Origin: Flavobacteriales bacterium
GTDB taxonomy: Bacteria; Bacteroidota; Bacteroidia; Flavobacteriales_F; PHOS-HE28
DNA: 64,000 nucleotides
Direction of reading: 5' to 3'
Assembly (NCBI GenBank): GCA_016715995.1
Contig: JADJXF010000025.1
Span: forward strand, 1 to 64,000
Part shown: positions 47,233-55,518 of the stretch, one piece after another
How the letters are laid out: each line of letters begins with the position of its first letter
Numbering within the stretch: position 1 is the stretch's first letter
Notes under the pieces: generated by a model
Database searches by the model: none
What the model was told of the DNA's origin: nothing
What the model saw: only the letters and a program-made list of their open reading frames with translations
Made by a program: the position numbers and the translations under genes

Positions 47233-47574
47233 CTAGCTCCCCCGATACGTCGAGAACCCCCAGGGGCTCAACAGCAGCGGCACATGGTAATGCCCATCAG
47301 CCGCCACTTCGAACACCACCTCGATATAGGGGTAGAAGCTCTTGGTCTTGTGCTCGCTGAAGTAGGCCGAAACATCGAAGCGAACCCGGTAGATGCCTGC
47401 GGGCAGCGGCGTGTTCTCCGGAACGAAATCGGGGATGCGGCCATCGGCGTTGGTGCTGCCCATGGCAAGGTCGTCCCACTGGTCGGGGCCAGCGGAGCTT
47501 TGGAGGGTGACGCGAACTCCCCGGGCGGGCATACCGCGCGCGGTGTCTAGGATGTGGGTGGAGATTGTGCTCAT
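47233..47574 (-). CDS. uraH: 5-hydroxyisourate hydrolase
   Basis: Transthyretin-like enzyme that opens 5-hydroxyisourate to OHCU, the step after urate oxidation. 113 residues with the family start STHILDTARGMPARGV, an EVAADGHYHVPLLLSPWGFSTYRGS end with the conserved YRGS tetrapeptide, and His/Arg active-site residues in place. The substrate comes from PuuD and the product goes to UraD, encoded directly upstream on the same strand. The stop codon touches the right end of the inverted-repeat element. Confidence 0.95.
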   Translation of the reverse strand: MSTISTHILDTARGMPARGVRVTLQSSAGPDQWDDLAMGSTNADGRIPDFVPENTPLPAGIYRVRFDVSAYFSEHKTKSFYPYIEVVFEVAADGHYHVPLLLSPWGFSTYRGS

Positions 47575-47586
47575 GAATTCAATTTA

Positions 47587-47658
47587 GCCGCAGAGGCGCA
47601 GGGACGCAGAGGAATCAAGCGAAGGAATGCATTCTCTGCGCCTTTGCGCCTCTGCGGC
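47587..47658. repeat. GCCGCAGAGGCGC palindrome between uraD and uraH
   Basis: Arms 47587-47611 and 47634-47658 are complementary at 22 of 25 positions, with a 22-base loop. Units such as GGCGCAG and GGACGCAG again repeat with a 7-base step. It fills most of the 89-base gap inside the operon. Confidence 0.8.
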
Positions 47659-47663
47659 CATCA

Positions 47664-48167
47664 TCATGCAAGAAGCTTCTTCAACCGTATCCGCGTGATC
47701 TTGTTCTGTTCCGCGGCGGCGATCATTACTTCGGTCTTGGGGTCGTTGGGCATGCGGGCTTCCAGCAGCGCGAGCATCTCGGCCGCGCTCTTGCCCGTGG
47801 CGCACACGATGAAGATGTGACCGAATTTCTCTTCGTAGTCAGCATTGCCTTTAGCGAGGCGCTCCAAGACGGCACGGTCCGCGCCCTGCACACCTTTCTG
47901 CTCACCGCCGGCCCAGGCCTTCGTGTTGGCATACTTCTTCGCGAGACTCTCCACATCACCGATGCGCGGATGGCCCTGAAACGCCTCGAGGTAGTCGTCC
48001 ACATCGCACTCCTCCCATATCGTATCGCTGATCTCAGTCATCTCGGCCAGGCTCTCGAATGGGCGACCGATCACCATGCGTTCAACCCAGCGTTGGGCAG
48101 CGCAGCATTGGGCAAACGCAGCCGTCGCATCGGCTTCGCTCAGTCGGTTCAGTTGGTCGAGGGTCAT
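47664..48167 (-). CDS. uraD: OHCU decarboxylase
   Basis: Decarboxylates 2-oxo-4-hydroxy-4-carboxy-5-ureidoimidazoline to S-allantoin. 167 residues from the ATG at 48167, whose ATGA overlaps the allantoicase stop; a longer frame adds 28 unconserved residues. The catalytic HPRIG motif, the WAGGEQKGV segment and the C-terminal helix with CATGKSAAEML are visible. It sits between uraH and the allantoicase gene, as in other ureide clusters. Confidence 0.93.
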   Translation of the reverse strand: MTLDQLNRLSEADATAAFAQCCAAQRWVERMVIGRPFESLAEMTEISDTIWEECDVDDYLEAFQGHPRIGDVESLAKKYANTKAWAGGEQKGVQGADRAVLERLAKGNADYEEKFGHIFIVCATGKSAAEMLALLEARMPNDPKTEVMIAAAEQNKITRIRLKKLLA

Positions 48168-49162
48168 GCGATCGTGCCCCAAAGGCGCATCCGGCTCACT
48201 CCTCCATCGGGGAAGATGCTCAAACGTACATGCGTCACGGGTTCCTTGCACGAGACCTCCTGCTCATAGTGGTGCTCGTGGTCGGCTTGGAGCTTGGCGC
48301 GTTCGATGATGGTGCTCCATTTCGCGTTCGACAGGTCGTCCGTGGCGCTGTTCGTTCCTTCCAGCGTGAAAGTGTCCGGGTAGTTGCCCTTGAAGTGGCA
48401 GGTATCGATGAGCGCCTTCTTGATGATGCCCTTGTGCGCCAGTCGCACGATCACCCAATCGCGGTTGTTCGGTGTGCGGTTGCGTTTGGTCTCCCAGCCA
48501 TCGCCCATGTTCACGCCGCGGCCGGGCATGATCAGGTTGTTCATGTGGCTGAAGAACATGTCGTTGCATTGTATGGCCAGCGCGCCGTTCTGCGCAGCGA
48601 CCAAGTCAACGACCTCATCGGGCTTCACGCGTGACCAGTCGCGTTGTACTTCGCCGTAGACACGCAGCCGGGCCACGCCTCCATCGGGGTAGATATGGAG
48701 TCGAACATGCGTGGCCAGCGGCAAGGCTGACTTGGCTTCCACGAAATGCTGGGATCCAGGGTTCAACGTGGTCCTTGGTAGTACTTCCACCCATTCCGCG
48801 CCTTCGCCGTCATCGTTCGGTAGTCCGTTCGGGGCATAGCAGGCTTCGATGGAACAAGCCTGCGGCTGATTGCCGAGGAAGTGCGCCGTATCCACATCGA
48901 AGCCCTTGATCGTGCCCGCAGCGCCAAGCTGGATGATCGCGATGTCGTGCCCCTCCGTGCGTTTGCGGCGGCTTTCCCAGCCGTCCATCCACTTGCCGCG
49001 GTCGGTGTACTTGTCAGCGATGAAGATGGGCTTGCCCGGCTTGATCAGGTTCTCCTTCTCCGCGAAGAAGTCATCGGTACACCACAGGACTTTGCCCCCG
49101 AAGCGCTCGGCGGCGAGGTCGATGAGGTGGGTGAAGGCGGGCGCCTCAGTATCACTCTTCAT
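48164..49162 (-). CDS. alc: Allantoicase
   Basis: Hydrolyses allantoate to ureidoglycolate and urea. 332 residues made of two homologous jelly-roll repeats: the first with LIDLAAERFGGKVLWCTDDFFA, WESRRKR and HVRLHIYPDGGVARLRVYG, the second with DMFFSHMNNLIMPGRG, WETKRNR and HVRLSIFPDGGVSRMRLWG. The duplicated YPDGG/FPDGG and WE(S/T)(R/K)R motifs are typical. The start lies one base after the allB stop and it overlaps uraD by four bases. Confidence 0.96.
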   Translation of the reverse strand: MKSDTEAPAFTHLIDLAAERFGGKVLWCTDDFFAEKENLIKPGKPIFIADKYTDRGKWMDGWESRRKRTEGHDIAIIQLGAAGTIKGFDVDTAHFLGNQPQACSIEACYAPNGLPNDDGEGAEWVEVLPRTTLNPGSQHFVEAKSALPLATHVRLHIYPDGGVARLRVYGEVQRDWSRVKPDEVVDLVAAQNGALAIQCNDMFFSHMNNLIMPGRGVNMGDGWETKRNRTPNNRDWVIVRLAHKGIIKKALIDTCHFKGNYPDTFTLEGTNSATDDLSNAKWSTIIERAKLQADHEHHYEQEVSCKEPVTHVRLSIFPDGGVSRMRLWGTIA

Positions 49163-49163
49163 T

Positions 49164-50549
49164 TCAACTTAGGATAAACTCGGAATGAGCCGGTGCGAAA
49201 CTACCGTCGCGGTACACAGCCCTCCCTCCACTAACTGTCCGCTCAACCGCCCCGCGCAACGTCCGCCCCGCATACGGCGTGAGCTTATGCCGGTGCTGAA
49301 TATCCTCCTCCTTCACCACAAAGCTCGCCTCCGGATCCCAGATCACCAGGTCGGCATCGCAGCTGGGAGCAATGCGGCCCTTCTGCTTAAAGCCTAGGAA
49401 TTGAGCCGGGTGCTCGCACAGCAGCCGCGCAACATCCTCCAAGGAGAAGCCCCGCTCCTTCGCACCCGTCCAGAATGCAGGCAACACGAACTGCAGGCCA
49501 GCTATGCCCCCCCAAGCCTTCATGAAATCGCCGCTCTGCTGCTCCTTCAGGTCCGGTGGCGCGGGACTATGGTCCGAGGCCACGAAATCGAGCGTGCCGT
49601 CCTTCAGGGCTTCCCAGAGCAGCTCGTTGTTCGCCCGTTCGCGGATCGGTGGGGCGCACTTGAACTCCGTGGCGCCATCGGGAATCTCCTCGGCGCAGAA
49701 CACGAGGTAGTGCGGACAAGTCTCGGCGGTGATATGCAGTCCCCTGCGCTTCGCATCGCGGATAAGCGGCAGCGCTTCGGCGGCGGAAACGTGCACGATG
49801 TGAACGTGGACATCGAACTCCTCGCTGAGGCGGATCATGAGGGCGATGGCGTCCTGTTCCCATTTGGCAGGTCGCGAGGCTAGGTAGGCGCTGTAGGATT
49901 GAACATCGTTGTCAGTTGTCGGTTGCTGGTTGTCGGGTTGCCGACCCGCCTGCCGGACAGCCGACAACTGAGAACCGACAACTGGGCTCTCAAGCTCGCA
50001 ATGCACAAGGAGCTTGGCCTCATGCTGCTTCAGGATTGGCAAAGCCTTGCGCAGATCTGCTTCGGTGACGTTCGGGAACTCGTCGATGCCCGAGTGCGTG
50101 AGGAAGGCCTTGATACCGAAGACCCCGGCGTTGAGCAAACCATCCAGGTCATCGGTATTGCCGGGGATCACACCGCCGTAGAAACCGACGTTGACGTGCA
50201 GCTTTCCCTTCGCGGCTTCGAGTTTCAGCATCAGCGCATCCGCCGTAGTGGTAACCGGGCTCGCGTTCAGCGGCATCTCGATCATCGTGGTGATACCTCC
50301 GGCTGCAGCGGCCTTGGTTGCTGTTTCGAATCCTTCCCACCCCGTTCGTCCCGGCTCGTTGATGTGTACGTGCGCGTCGATCACACCGGGCATGATCACT
50401 TTGTCGCCAACGCTTTCGAAGGGGATGCCTTCACGTTCCACGCGACCGGGCAGGACGTCCATGATCTTGCCATCGGCGAGGATGAGCGTGGCATCGATCA
50501 CACCATGCGGAGTGATTACGCGGTTACTATGCAGGGCATAGGGATCCAT
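49164..50549 (-). CDS. allB: Allantoinase with an in-frame repeat insertion
   Basis: Amidohydrolase that opens allantoin to allantoate. 461 residues. Metal-site motifs: DAHVHINEPGRTGWEGFETAT, the carbamylated lysine in GIKAFLTHSG, the HCELE and HIVHVS histidines, and DHSPAPPDLK. The GTTGTC-type palindrome adds about 26 residues (VGSQLSAV...QPDNQQPTTDN) between ELESPV and DVQSYSAYLASRP. That loop is variable in the family, so activity is probably kept. Compared with family members the rest is of normal length. One base separates it from alc. Confidence 0.95.
   Translation of the reverse strand: MDPYALHSNRVITPHGVIDATLILADGKIMDVLPGRVEREGIPFESVGDKVIMPGVIDAHVHINEPGRTGWEGFETATKAAAAGGITTMIEMPLNASPVTTTADALMLKLEAAKGKLHVNVGFYGGVIPGNTDDLDGLLNAGVFGIKAFLTHSGIDEFPNVTEADLRKALPILKQHEAKLLVHCELESPVVGSQLSAVRQAGRQPDNQQPTTDNDVQSYSAYLASRPAKWEQDAIALMIRLSEEFDVHVHIVHVSAAEALPLIRDAKRRGLHITAETCPHYLVFCAEEIPDGATEFKCAPPIRERANNELLWEALKDGTLDFVASDHSPAPPDLKEQQSGDFMKAWGGIAGLQFVLPAFWTGAKERGFSLEDVARLLCEHPAQFLGFKQKGRIAPSCDADLVIWDPEASFVVKEEDIQHRHKLTPYAGRTLRGAVERTVSGGRAVYRDGSFAPAHSEFILS
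49908..49984. repeat. GTTGTC-type palindrome inside allB
   Basis: Left arm of 7-base units GTTGTCA, GTTGTCG, GTTGCTG, GTTGTCG; right arm GACAACTGAGAACCGACAACT. It is read through in the same reading phase as the lpxK copy and shares a 17-base identical core with it. Confidence 0.88.
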
Positions 50550-50562
50550 AGCTCATTTTTCA

Positions 50563-50638
50563 CCGCAACGGCGCAGCGAACGCCAAGTAGACGCCACGAA
50601 AAGTGGAACTCCAAAATAGCGTTGCGCAACCGTTGCGG
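50563..50638. repeat. CCGCAACGG inverted repeat between allB and puuD
   Basis: Arms 50563-50583 (CCGCAACGGCGCAGCGAACGC) and 50619-50638 (reverse complement CCGCAACGGTTGCGCAACGC) can form a hairpin. Nothing else is seen in the 106-base gap. Confidence 0.6.
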
Positions 50639-50655
50639 CGTAGCGTCGTGGCGGT

Positions 50656-52077
50656 TCATTGGATTCTCGCGCCTTGCAGTATCCACCGTTTCAGTATCGT
50701 CCGTTCCTCGTCCGTCATGCCCGTCTTGTTGCCTTGGGGCATCGTCTTGGTGCGCACCGCGCGGATCATGATCTTGTCGGCCATGGCAGCGATCTGTTCC
50801 GGGGTGTCGTACATCACGCCGTTGGGGGCTGCCGCCCACTGGTCATCGGTGGGGTTTGCGCTGTGGCATTGCACGCAATGGGCCTGGATCACTGCGTTTG
50901 CTTCCTCGAAGCTAGCGGGTATCGCTGCATCCAGGGAATCCTCGAATGCGGGCGAGACCGCCACGCTCATCAGCACGAGCGCGAGCACGCTCGTCACCAG
51001 CACCCCTGTTCGCTTCACGCCACGTTCCAGCAGGTTCCAGTAGTGCTTGATGCCCGCGCTGGCCGCCACCATCACCATCAGAATCAACCAGTTCCAGCTG
51101 TGCCCGAAGGTGCTGGGGAAGTGGTTGCTGATCATGAGGAAGACCACCGGCAGCGTGAGGTAGTTGTTGTGCAAGCTGCGTTGCCCCGCCTTCTGACCGA
51201 GTGAGGCATCCAGCGGCTGGCCCGTCTTCGCGGCACGCACCAGCGCCTTCTGGCTGGGAATGATGGTGAAGAACACATTGCCCACCATGATCGTCCCGAT
51301 GACCGCACCGACGTGGATGAAGGCCGCGCGACCGCTGAGCAGGTGCGTGAGCGCGTAGGTCATCACCCCGAGGATCAGCATGCCCACCAGCGCGAAGAGG
51401 TCCTGCCGGAGGATGAGCCTTGAACTGCACATGCGGTCATAGATCGCATAGCCGAGGATCATCGAACCGATGCCGATGGCTACGGATGCGGCAGGCGAGA
51501 GTAAGGCCACTGCGGGGTCGATCATGAACGAACGCGCATCGGTGTAGTACACGATGAAGAGCAACGCGAAGCCGCTGAGCCAGGTGAAGTAGGCCTCGTA
51601 CTTGAACCAGTGCAAATGCGCGGGAATCACCTTCGGTGCCACCTTGTACTTCTCCAGGTAGTAGAAGCCGCCGCCATGGATCGCCCAGAGGTTGCCGGCC
51701 AGCTCGTCGCGTAGGCCGTGTGTTCGGTTGAGGTTATTCTCGAGGAAGATGAAATAGAACGAGGCCCCGATCCACATGATGCCGGCGATCACATGCGTCC
51801 ATCGGACCGTGAGGTTGATCCACTCCATGACGTAACCGTACATCGGAGTGCCTTTCACGGCGACATATGCGAGGTAGCCGACCAGCAATGTCCAGAAGAA
51901 GAACCGGCATGCACGGCGCGAGGCTATGGCTGTGGAGCGTGCTTCCTCCAGATCGAATCGCGCTGCGGCGGACCAGCGGTCCTCAATCAATTGCGCGCCA
52001 AGGGTCGCGGAAAGACGCCGGAACCAGTTGCCCATGAGCAGCAGCAGCGCGCACGCCGCCAGCACGAACCACGGCAT
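50656..52077 (-). CDS. puuD: Membrane-bound urate oxidase PuuD with C-terminal cytochrome c
   Basis: Oxidises urate to 5-hydroxyisourate at the membrane, handing electrons to the cytochrome domain instead of O2. An N-terminal helix (WFVLAACALLLL) and about seven further membrane segments, with WTHVIAGIMWIGASFYFIFLEN, GGGFYYLEKY and HWFKYEAYFTW motifs, precede a cytochrome c domain with CVQCH and a methionine ligand in KTMPQGNKTGM. The start is uncertain: ATG at 52077 puts the first membrane helix at the N-terminus and leaves a gap for a divergent promoter before xdhC, while GTG at 52164 or ATG at 52152 would add up to 29 residues. A hydrophobic stretch in another frame just upstream could mean a further frameshift. 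Confidence 0.88.
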   Translation of the reverse strand: MPWFVLAACALLLLMGNWFRRLSATLGAQLIEDRWSAAARFDLEEARSTAIASRRACRFFFWTLLVGYLAYVAVKGTPMYGYVMEWINLTVRWTHVIAGIMWIGASFYFIFLENNLNRTHGLRDELAGNLWAIHGGGFYYLEKYKVAPKVIPAHLHWFKYEAYFTWLSGFALLFIVYYTDARSFMIDPAVALLSPAASVAIGIGSMILGYAIYDRMCSSRLILRQDLFALVGMLILGVMTYALTHLLSGRAAFIHVGAVIGTIMVGNVFFTIIPSQKALVRAAKTGQPLDASLGQKAGQRSLHNNYLTLPVVFLMISNHFPSTFGHSWNWLILMVMVAASAGIKHYWNLLERGVKRTGVLVTSVLALVLMSVAVSPAFEDSLDAAIPASFEEANAVIQAHCVQCHSANPTDDQWAAAPNGVMYDTPEQIAAMADKIMIRAVRTKTMPQGNKTGMTDEERTILKRWILQGARIQ

Positions 52078-52190
52078 GGGGCCAGGGAGCAGCTTCTCGG
52101 AAAAGGAAGTAGCAGGATCCACAGCACGACGAAGATGACCCGACGGGCCCATGGCCGCCAGCACGGAATGCCGGTACTTTGAACACCGCC

Positions 52191-53132
52191 GTGAACAACC
52201 GATCCGACTTCTGGCAGCAAGTGCTGACCGCCTTGGAGGCAGGCGAGCAGTGCATCCTGCTTCATGTTGTTGAGAGCAGAGGCAGCAGCCCTGGTCGCGC
52301 AGGGTTCAGGATGGCCGTGACCTCCGGCGGCGCGCTTCTCGGAACCATCGGAGGCGGGAGCATGGAGCACAAGCTCGTGGAACTGGCCCGCAACCTGATG
52401 GACCAGCCGGAGAAGTTGCCCTTCCTGAAGCGGCAGGTGCATCGCAGCGAGGAGCCCCGCGACCGTTCAGGAATGATCTGTTCCGGAGAGCAGACGGTGG
52501 CGTTCCACTCCATTGAGATCGATGCTTTGAGCGATGCAATGGAGCGGTTGGCTTCCGGAACTGTTATAGAAGTTCTGCTCACCTCCACCGGCCTGCGATT
52601 CGAATCCGGTGGCACCACGGTCCCGGATACCTCGGAGCCCTGGAGCTATCGGCTGCCCATGAACGCGCCACCGCGGATCGCCATCGTTGGAGGCGGGCAC
52701 GTTGGGCTGGCCCTTTCGCGAACCATGCATCAGCTCGGCTTCCACGTCATGCAATTCGACCATCGCGAAGACTTGAACACCATGTCCGCGAACGCATGGG
52801 CGCACGAGCGGCAGGTCGTGGACTTCGCCCGAATCGACGAGCTCATCCCCGACGATCCGGAACTGTACGTCGCCTTGGTTTCGCATGGCTACCGGACGGA
52901 TGAAGTGGCTTTGCGCCGATTGCTGCGCCGACGGTGGAAGTACCTCGGCATGCTCGGTAGCAAGGCCAAGGTGGAGGCGATGTTCGCTGCCATGCGCGCC
53001 GACGGGTTCACGCAGGAAGAGCTGTCACGGGTACACTCCCCGATCGGCCTCCCGATCAACAGCCACACGGCAGAAGAGATCGCCGTCAGCATCGCTGCGC
53101 AGATCATCGGCGTGAAGAACGCACCCCTTTGA
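52191..53132 (+). CDS. xdhC: XdhC/CoxI family molybdenum cofactor insertion protein
   Basis: Binds and sulfurates the molybdenum cofactor and hands it to xanthine dehydrogenase. About 313 residues. N-terminal XdhC domain with VVESRGSSPGRAGFRM and GTIGGGSMEHK; C-terminal Rossmann domain with IAIVGGGHVGLALSRTMHQLGF, SHGYRTDEVALR, and the HSPIGLPI motif. I choose the GTG at 52191 (MNNRSDFW), with a TTG at 52179 as alternative. It is the only plus-strand gene of this half of the cluster and diverges from puuD. Confidence 0.92.
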   Translation: MNNRSDFWQQVLTALEAGEQCILLHVVESRGSSPGRAGFRMAVTSGGALLGTIGGGSMEHKLVELARNLMDQPEKLPFLKRQVHRSEEPRDRSGMICSGEQTVAFHSIEIDALSDAMERLASGTVIEVLLTSTGLRFESGGTTVPDTSEPWSYRLPMNAPPRIAIVGGGHVGLALSRTMHQLGFHVMQFDHREDLNTMSANAWAHERQVVDFARIDELIPDDPELYVALVSHGYRTDEVALRRLLRRRWKYLGMLGSKAKVEAMFAAMRADGFTQEELSRVHSPIGLPINSHTAEEIAVSIAAQIIGVKNAPL

Positions 53133-53182
53133 AATGACGAAGGGCCCCTTCCGGAGCCCCTCGATGCGTGCTTTGAATTGGC

Positions 53183-53680
53183 TTACTCGCCCTTTGCCTC
53201 CTCGGCCTCACTAGCCTCCGGTTTCGCCTCAACCGCGTCTTCAGCCTTCTTCGCGGCTGGGCTGCGACGGCTGCGGCGGGTCTTCTTGGCGTCTGCGCCG
53301 GCCTTCTCCTTCACGTAGAGCGTGTTGAAGTCCACCAGCTCGATCATCGCCATCTCTGCGGCATCGCCATGGCGGTTGCCGAGCTTGATGATACGCGTGT
53401 AGCCACCGGGGCGCTGCGCCACCTTCGGCGCCACGTCGCGAAAGAGGACCGCGGTGGCCTCCTTGCTCTGCAGGTCAGCGAAGACCATGCGGCGGCTGTT
53501 GGTGCTGTCGTCCTTGCTGCGCGTGATGATGGGCTCCACGTAGCGGCGCAGGGCTTTTGCCTTGGCCAGGGTGGTCTCGATGCGCTTGTGGCTGATCAGC
53601 GAGATGGCCAGGTTGCTCAGCAGGGCATCGCGGTGGGCCTTCTTGCGGCCGAGGGCGTTGTTCTTGTTTCCGTGTCTCAT
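53183..53680 (-). CDS. rplQ: 50S ribosomal protein L17
   Basis: Last gene of the ribosomal run. 165 residues: a conserved core (MRHGNKNNALGRKKAHRDALLSNL in part; TLAKAKALRRYVEPIITRSK) plus an Ala/Glu/Lys-rich tail of about 40 residues, common in Bacteroidota L17. Convergent with xdhC; a weak GC-rich hairpin (AGGGCCCC...GGAGCCCCT) near 53140-53162 may end both. Confidence 0.97.
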   Translation of the reverse strand: MRHGNKNNALGRKKAHRDALLSNLAISLISHKRIETTLAKAKALRRYVEPIITRSKDDSTNSRRMVFADLQSKEATAVLFRDVAPKVAQRPGGYTRIIKLGNRHGDAAEMAMIELVDFNTLYVKEKAGADAKKTRRSRRSPAAKKAEDAVEAKPEASEAEEAKGE

Positions 53681-53691
53681 TGCCTTTCTGC

Positions 53692-53773
53692 GGTTGAGGG
53701 TTGGAGGTTGGTTCGGCTTGTCGGTTGGGGGTTGGGTTCAACCCTCAACCCACTCAACCTTCAACCTGCAACT
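53692..53773. repeat. GGTTGAG-type palindrome between rpoA and rplQ
   Basis: Left arm of GGTTGAGGGTTGGAGGTTGG-type units; right arm GGGTTCAACCCTCAACC plus ACTCAACCTTCAACC. It can fold as a long imperfect hairpin. It occupies nearly the whole gap between rpoA and rplQ. Confidence 0.85.
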
Positions 53774-53775
53774 GA

Positions 53776-54765
53776 TTACTCCTTATCCAGCTTGTACTTG
53801 CTCAGGTTCATGCCGAAGCTGAGGCCCTTGTTCTCCACCAGGTCCTCCAGTTCGGTCAGGCTCTTCTTCCCGAAGTTGCGGAACTTCAAGAGGTCGTTCT
53901 TGTTGTAGCTCACCAGATCGCCGAGGGTCTCGATGTCGGCGGCCTTGAGGCAATTGAGGGCGCGGACGCTCAGGTCCATGTCCACCAATTTGGTCTTCAG
54001 GAGCTGACGCATGTGCAGGCTGTCCTCGTCGAAGTTCTCCTCCTGCACGCGCTCCTCCACGTCGAGGCTGATGCGCTCATCGCTGAAGAGCATGAAGTGG
54101 TGGATGAGGATCTTGGCGGCCTCCTGCAGTGCGTTCTTGGGGCTGATGCTGCCGTCCGTGACCACCTCGATGGTGAGCTTCTCGTAATCGGTCTTCTCCT
54201 CCACACGCGTGTTCTCCACGGTATACTTCACGTTCTTGATGGGCGTGAAGATGCTGTCGATGAAGATGGTGCCGATAGGGGCGTTGGTCTTGTTCTCATC
54301 GGCCGGCACGTAGCCACGGCCTTTGCCGATGGTGAGCTCGATGTGGAGCTTCACGCTGGACTCCATGTGGCAGATGACCAGCTCCGGGTTGAGCACCTGG
54401 AAGCCGGAGGTCTGCTTGCCGATGTCGCCGGCGGTGAAGCTGTCCTTGCCGGTGATGGTGATGCTCACGCGCTCGGTGCTGCTGTCCTCGAGCTGGCGGC
54501 GGAAGCGCACCTGCTTCAGGTTCAGCACGATCTCCGTCATGTCCTCGATCACGCCCTTGATGGTTGTGAACTCGTGGTCCACGCCATCGATGCGCACCGC
54601 CGTGATGGCGTGCCCTTCGAGGCTGGAGAGCAGGATGCGGCGGAGGGAGTTGCCGATGGTGATGCCGTAGCCGGGCTCGAGCGGACGGAACTCGAAGGAG
54701 CCGTGCTTGTCGTCGGATTCGATCATCGTGACCTTGTCGGGCCGCTGGAAATCGAGAATGGGCAT
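53776..54765 (-). CDS. rpoA: RNA polymerase alpha subunit
   Basis: 329 residues. The N-terminal dimerisation domain shows FEPLEPGYGITIGNSLRRILLSSLEGHA-type sequence (read in parts), and the C-terminal domain has LSVRALNCLKAADIETLGDLV and FRNFGKKSLTELEDLV helix-hairpin-helix motifs. Standard position between rpsD and rplQ. Confidence 0.98.
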   Translation of the reverse strand: MPILDFQRPDKVTMIESDDKHGSFEFRPLEPGYGITIGNSLRRILLSSLEGHAITAVRIDGVDHEFTTIKGVIEDMTEIVLNLKQVRFRRQLEDSSTERVSITITGKDSFTAGDIGKQTSGFQVLNPELVICHMESSVKLHIELTIGKGRGYVPADENKTNAPIGTIFIDSIFTPIKNVKYTVENTRVEEKTDYEKLTIEVVTDGSISPKNALQEAAKILIHHFMLFSDERISLDVEERVQEENFDEDSLHMRQLLKTKLVDMDLSVRALNCLKAADIETLGDLVSYNKNDLLKFRNFGKKSLTELEDLVENKGLSFGMNLSKYKLDKE

Positions 54766-54863
54766 GGTGTGTATCTGGTTGTTCGTTGGTTCGTTTCCTT
54801 CCTGTCAGTCCTCCCTTCGCGACGGAACCGCCTGACAAGGCACGGTCCGTAGCGGCTGGCGGT

Positions 54864-55469
54864 CTACTTCGAATACAGTTCCACGATCAGCTGCTCGCGG
54901 ATGTTCTCGGGGATCTGCGCGCGCTCAGGCATGGCGATCACCTTGCCCGAGAAGCTGGTGGGGTTCCACTCAAGCCAATCGAAGCGACGGCTGTTCACGC
55001 TCACGCTGTTGGTGATGGTCTCCAGTGAGCGGCTCTTCTCGCGCACGGCCACATTCTGGCCTGGGCGCAGGGTGAAGCTCGGGATGGTCACCACGCCACC
55101 GTCCACGATGATGTGGCCATGGCTCACCAGCTGGCGTGCGGCACGCCGCGTCGGCGCGATGCCGAGACGGAACACCGTGTTGTCCAGCCGTGCTTCGCAA
55201 AGCTGCAGCAGCACCTCGCCGGTGATGCCCTTCTTGCTGGCCGCGGCGTGGAACATCTTCTCGAACTGGCGCTCGAGGATGCCGTAGGTGTACTTCGCCT
55301 TCTGCTTCTCCTTCAGCTGGGTGGAGTACTCGCTGTCCTTCTTCCGGCGCTTGGTGGGGCCATGCTGGCCGGGCGCATGCGGCTTGCGCTCCATCCATTT
55401 GTCCGGGCCGAGGATGGCCTCGCCGAATTTGCGGGCGATCCTGGTCTTGGGTCCTGTGTAACGTGCCAT
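54864..55469 (-). CDS. rpsD: 30S ribosomal protein S4
   Basis: 201 residues. RYTGPKTRIARKFGEAI start, S4 RNA-binding domain with EARLDNTVFRLGIAPTRRAARQLVSHGHI in parts, and LYSK end. No zinc cysteines are seen in the N-terminus. In many bacteria S4 represses the alpha operon; no such site is identified here. Confidence 0.98.
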   Translation of the reverse strand: MARYTGPKTRIARKFGEAILGPDKWMERKPHAPGQHGPTKRRKKDSEYSTQLKEKQKAKYTYGILERQFEKMFHAAASKKGITGEVLLQLCEARLDNTVFRLGIAPTRRAARQLVSHGHIIVDGGVVTIPSFTLRPGQNVAVREKSRSLETITNSVSVNSRRFDWLEWNPTSFSGKVIAMPERAQIPENIREQLIVELYSK

Positions 55470-55518
55470 GGTTCTTCTGCTGGTGGGGTCGAGCGGGCTC
55501 AGCCCCTAATGGTTCATA

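Noticed and set aside
53133..53182. A strong terminator between xdhC and rplQ
   Set aside because: The hairpin that can be drawn has mismatches and no T-run; it is mentioned under rplQ only as weak.
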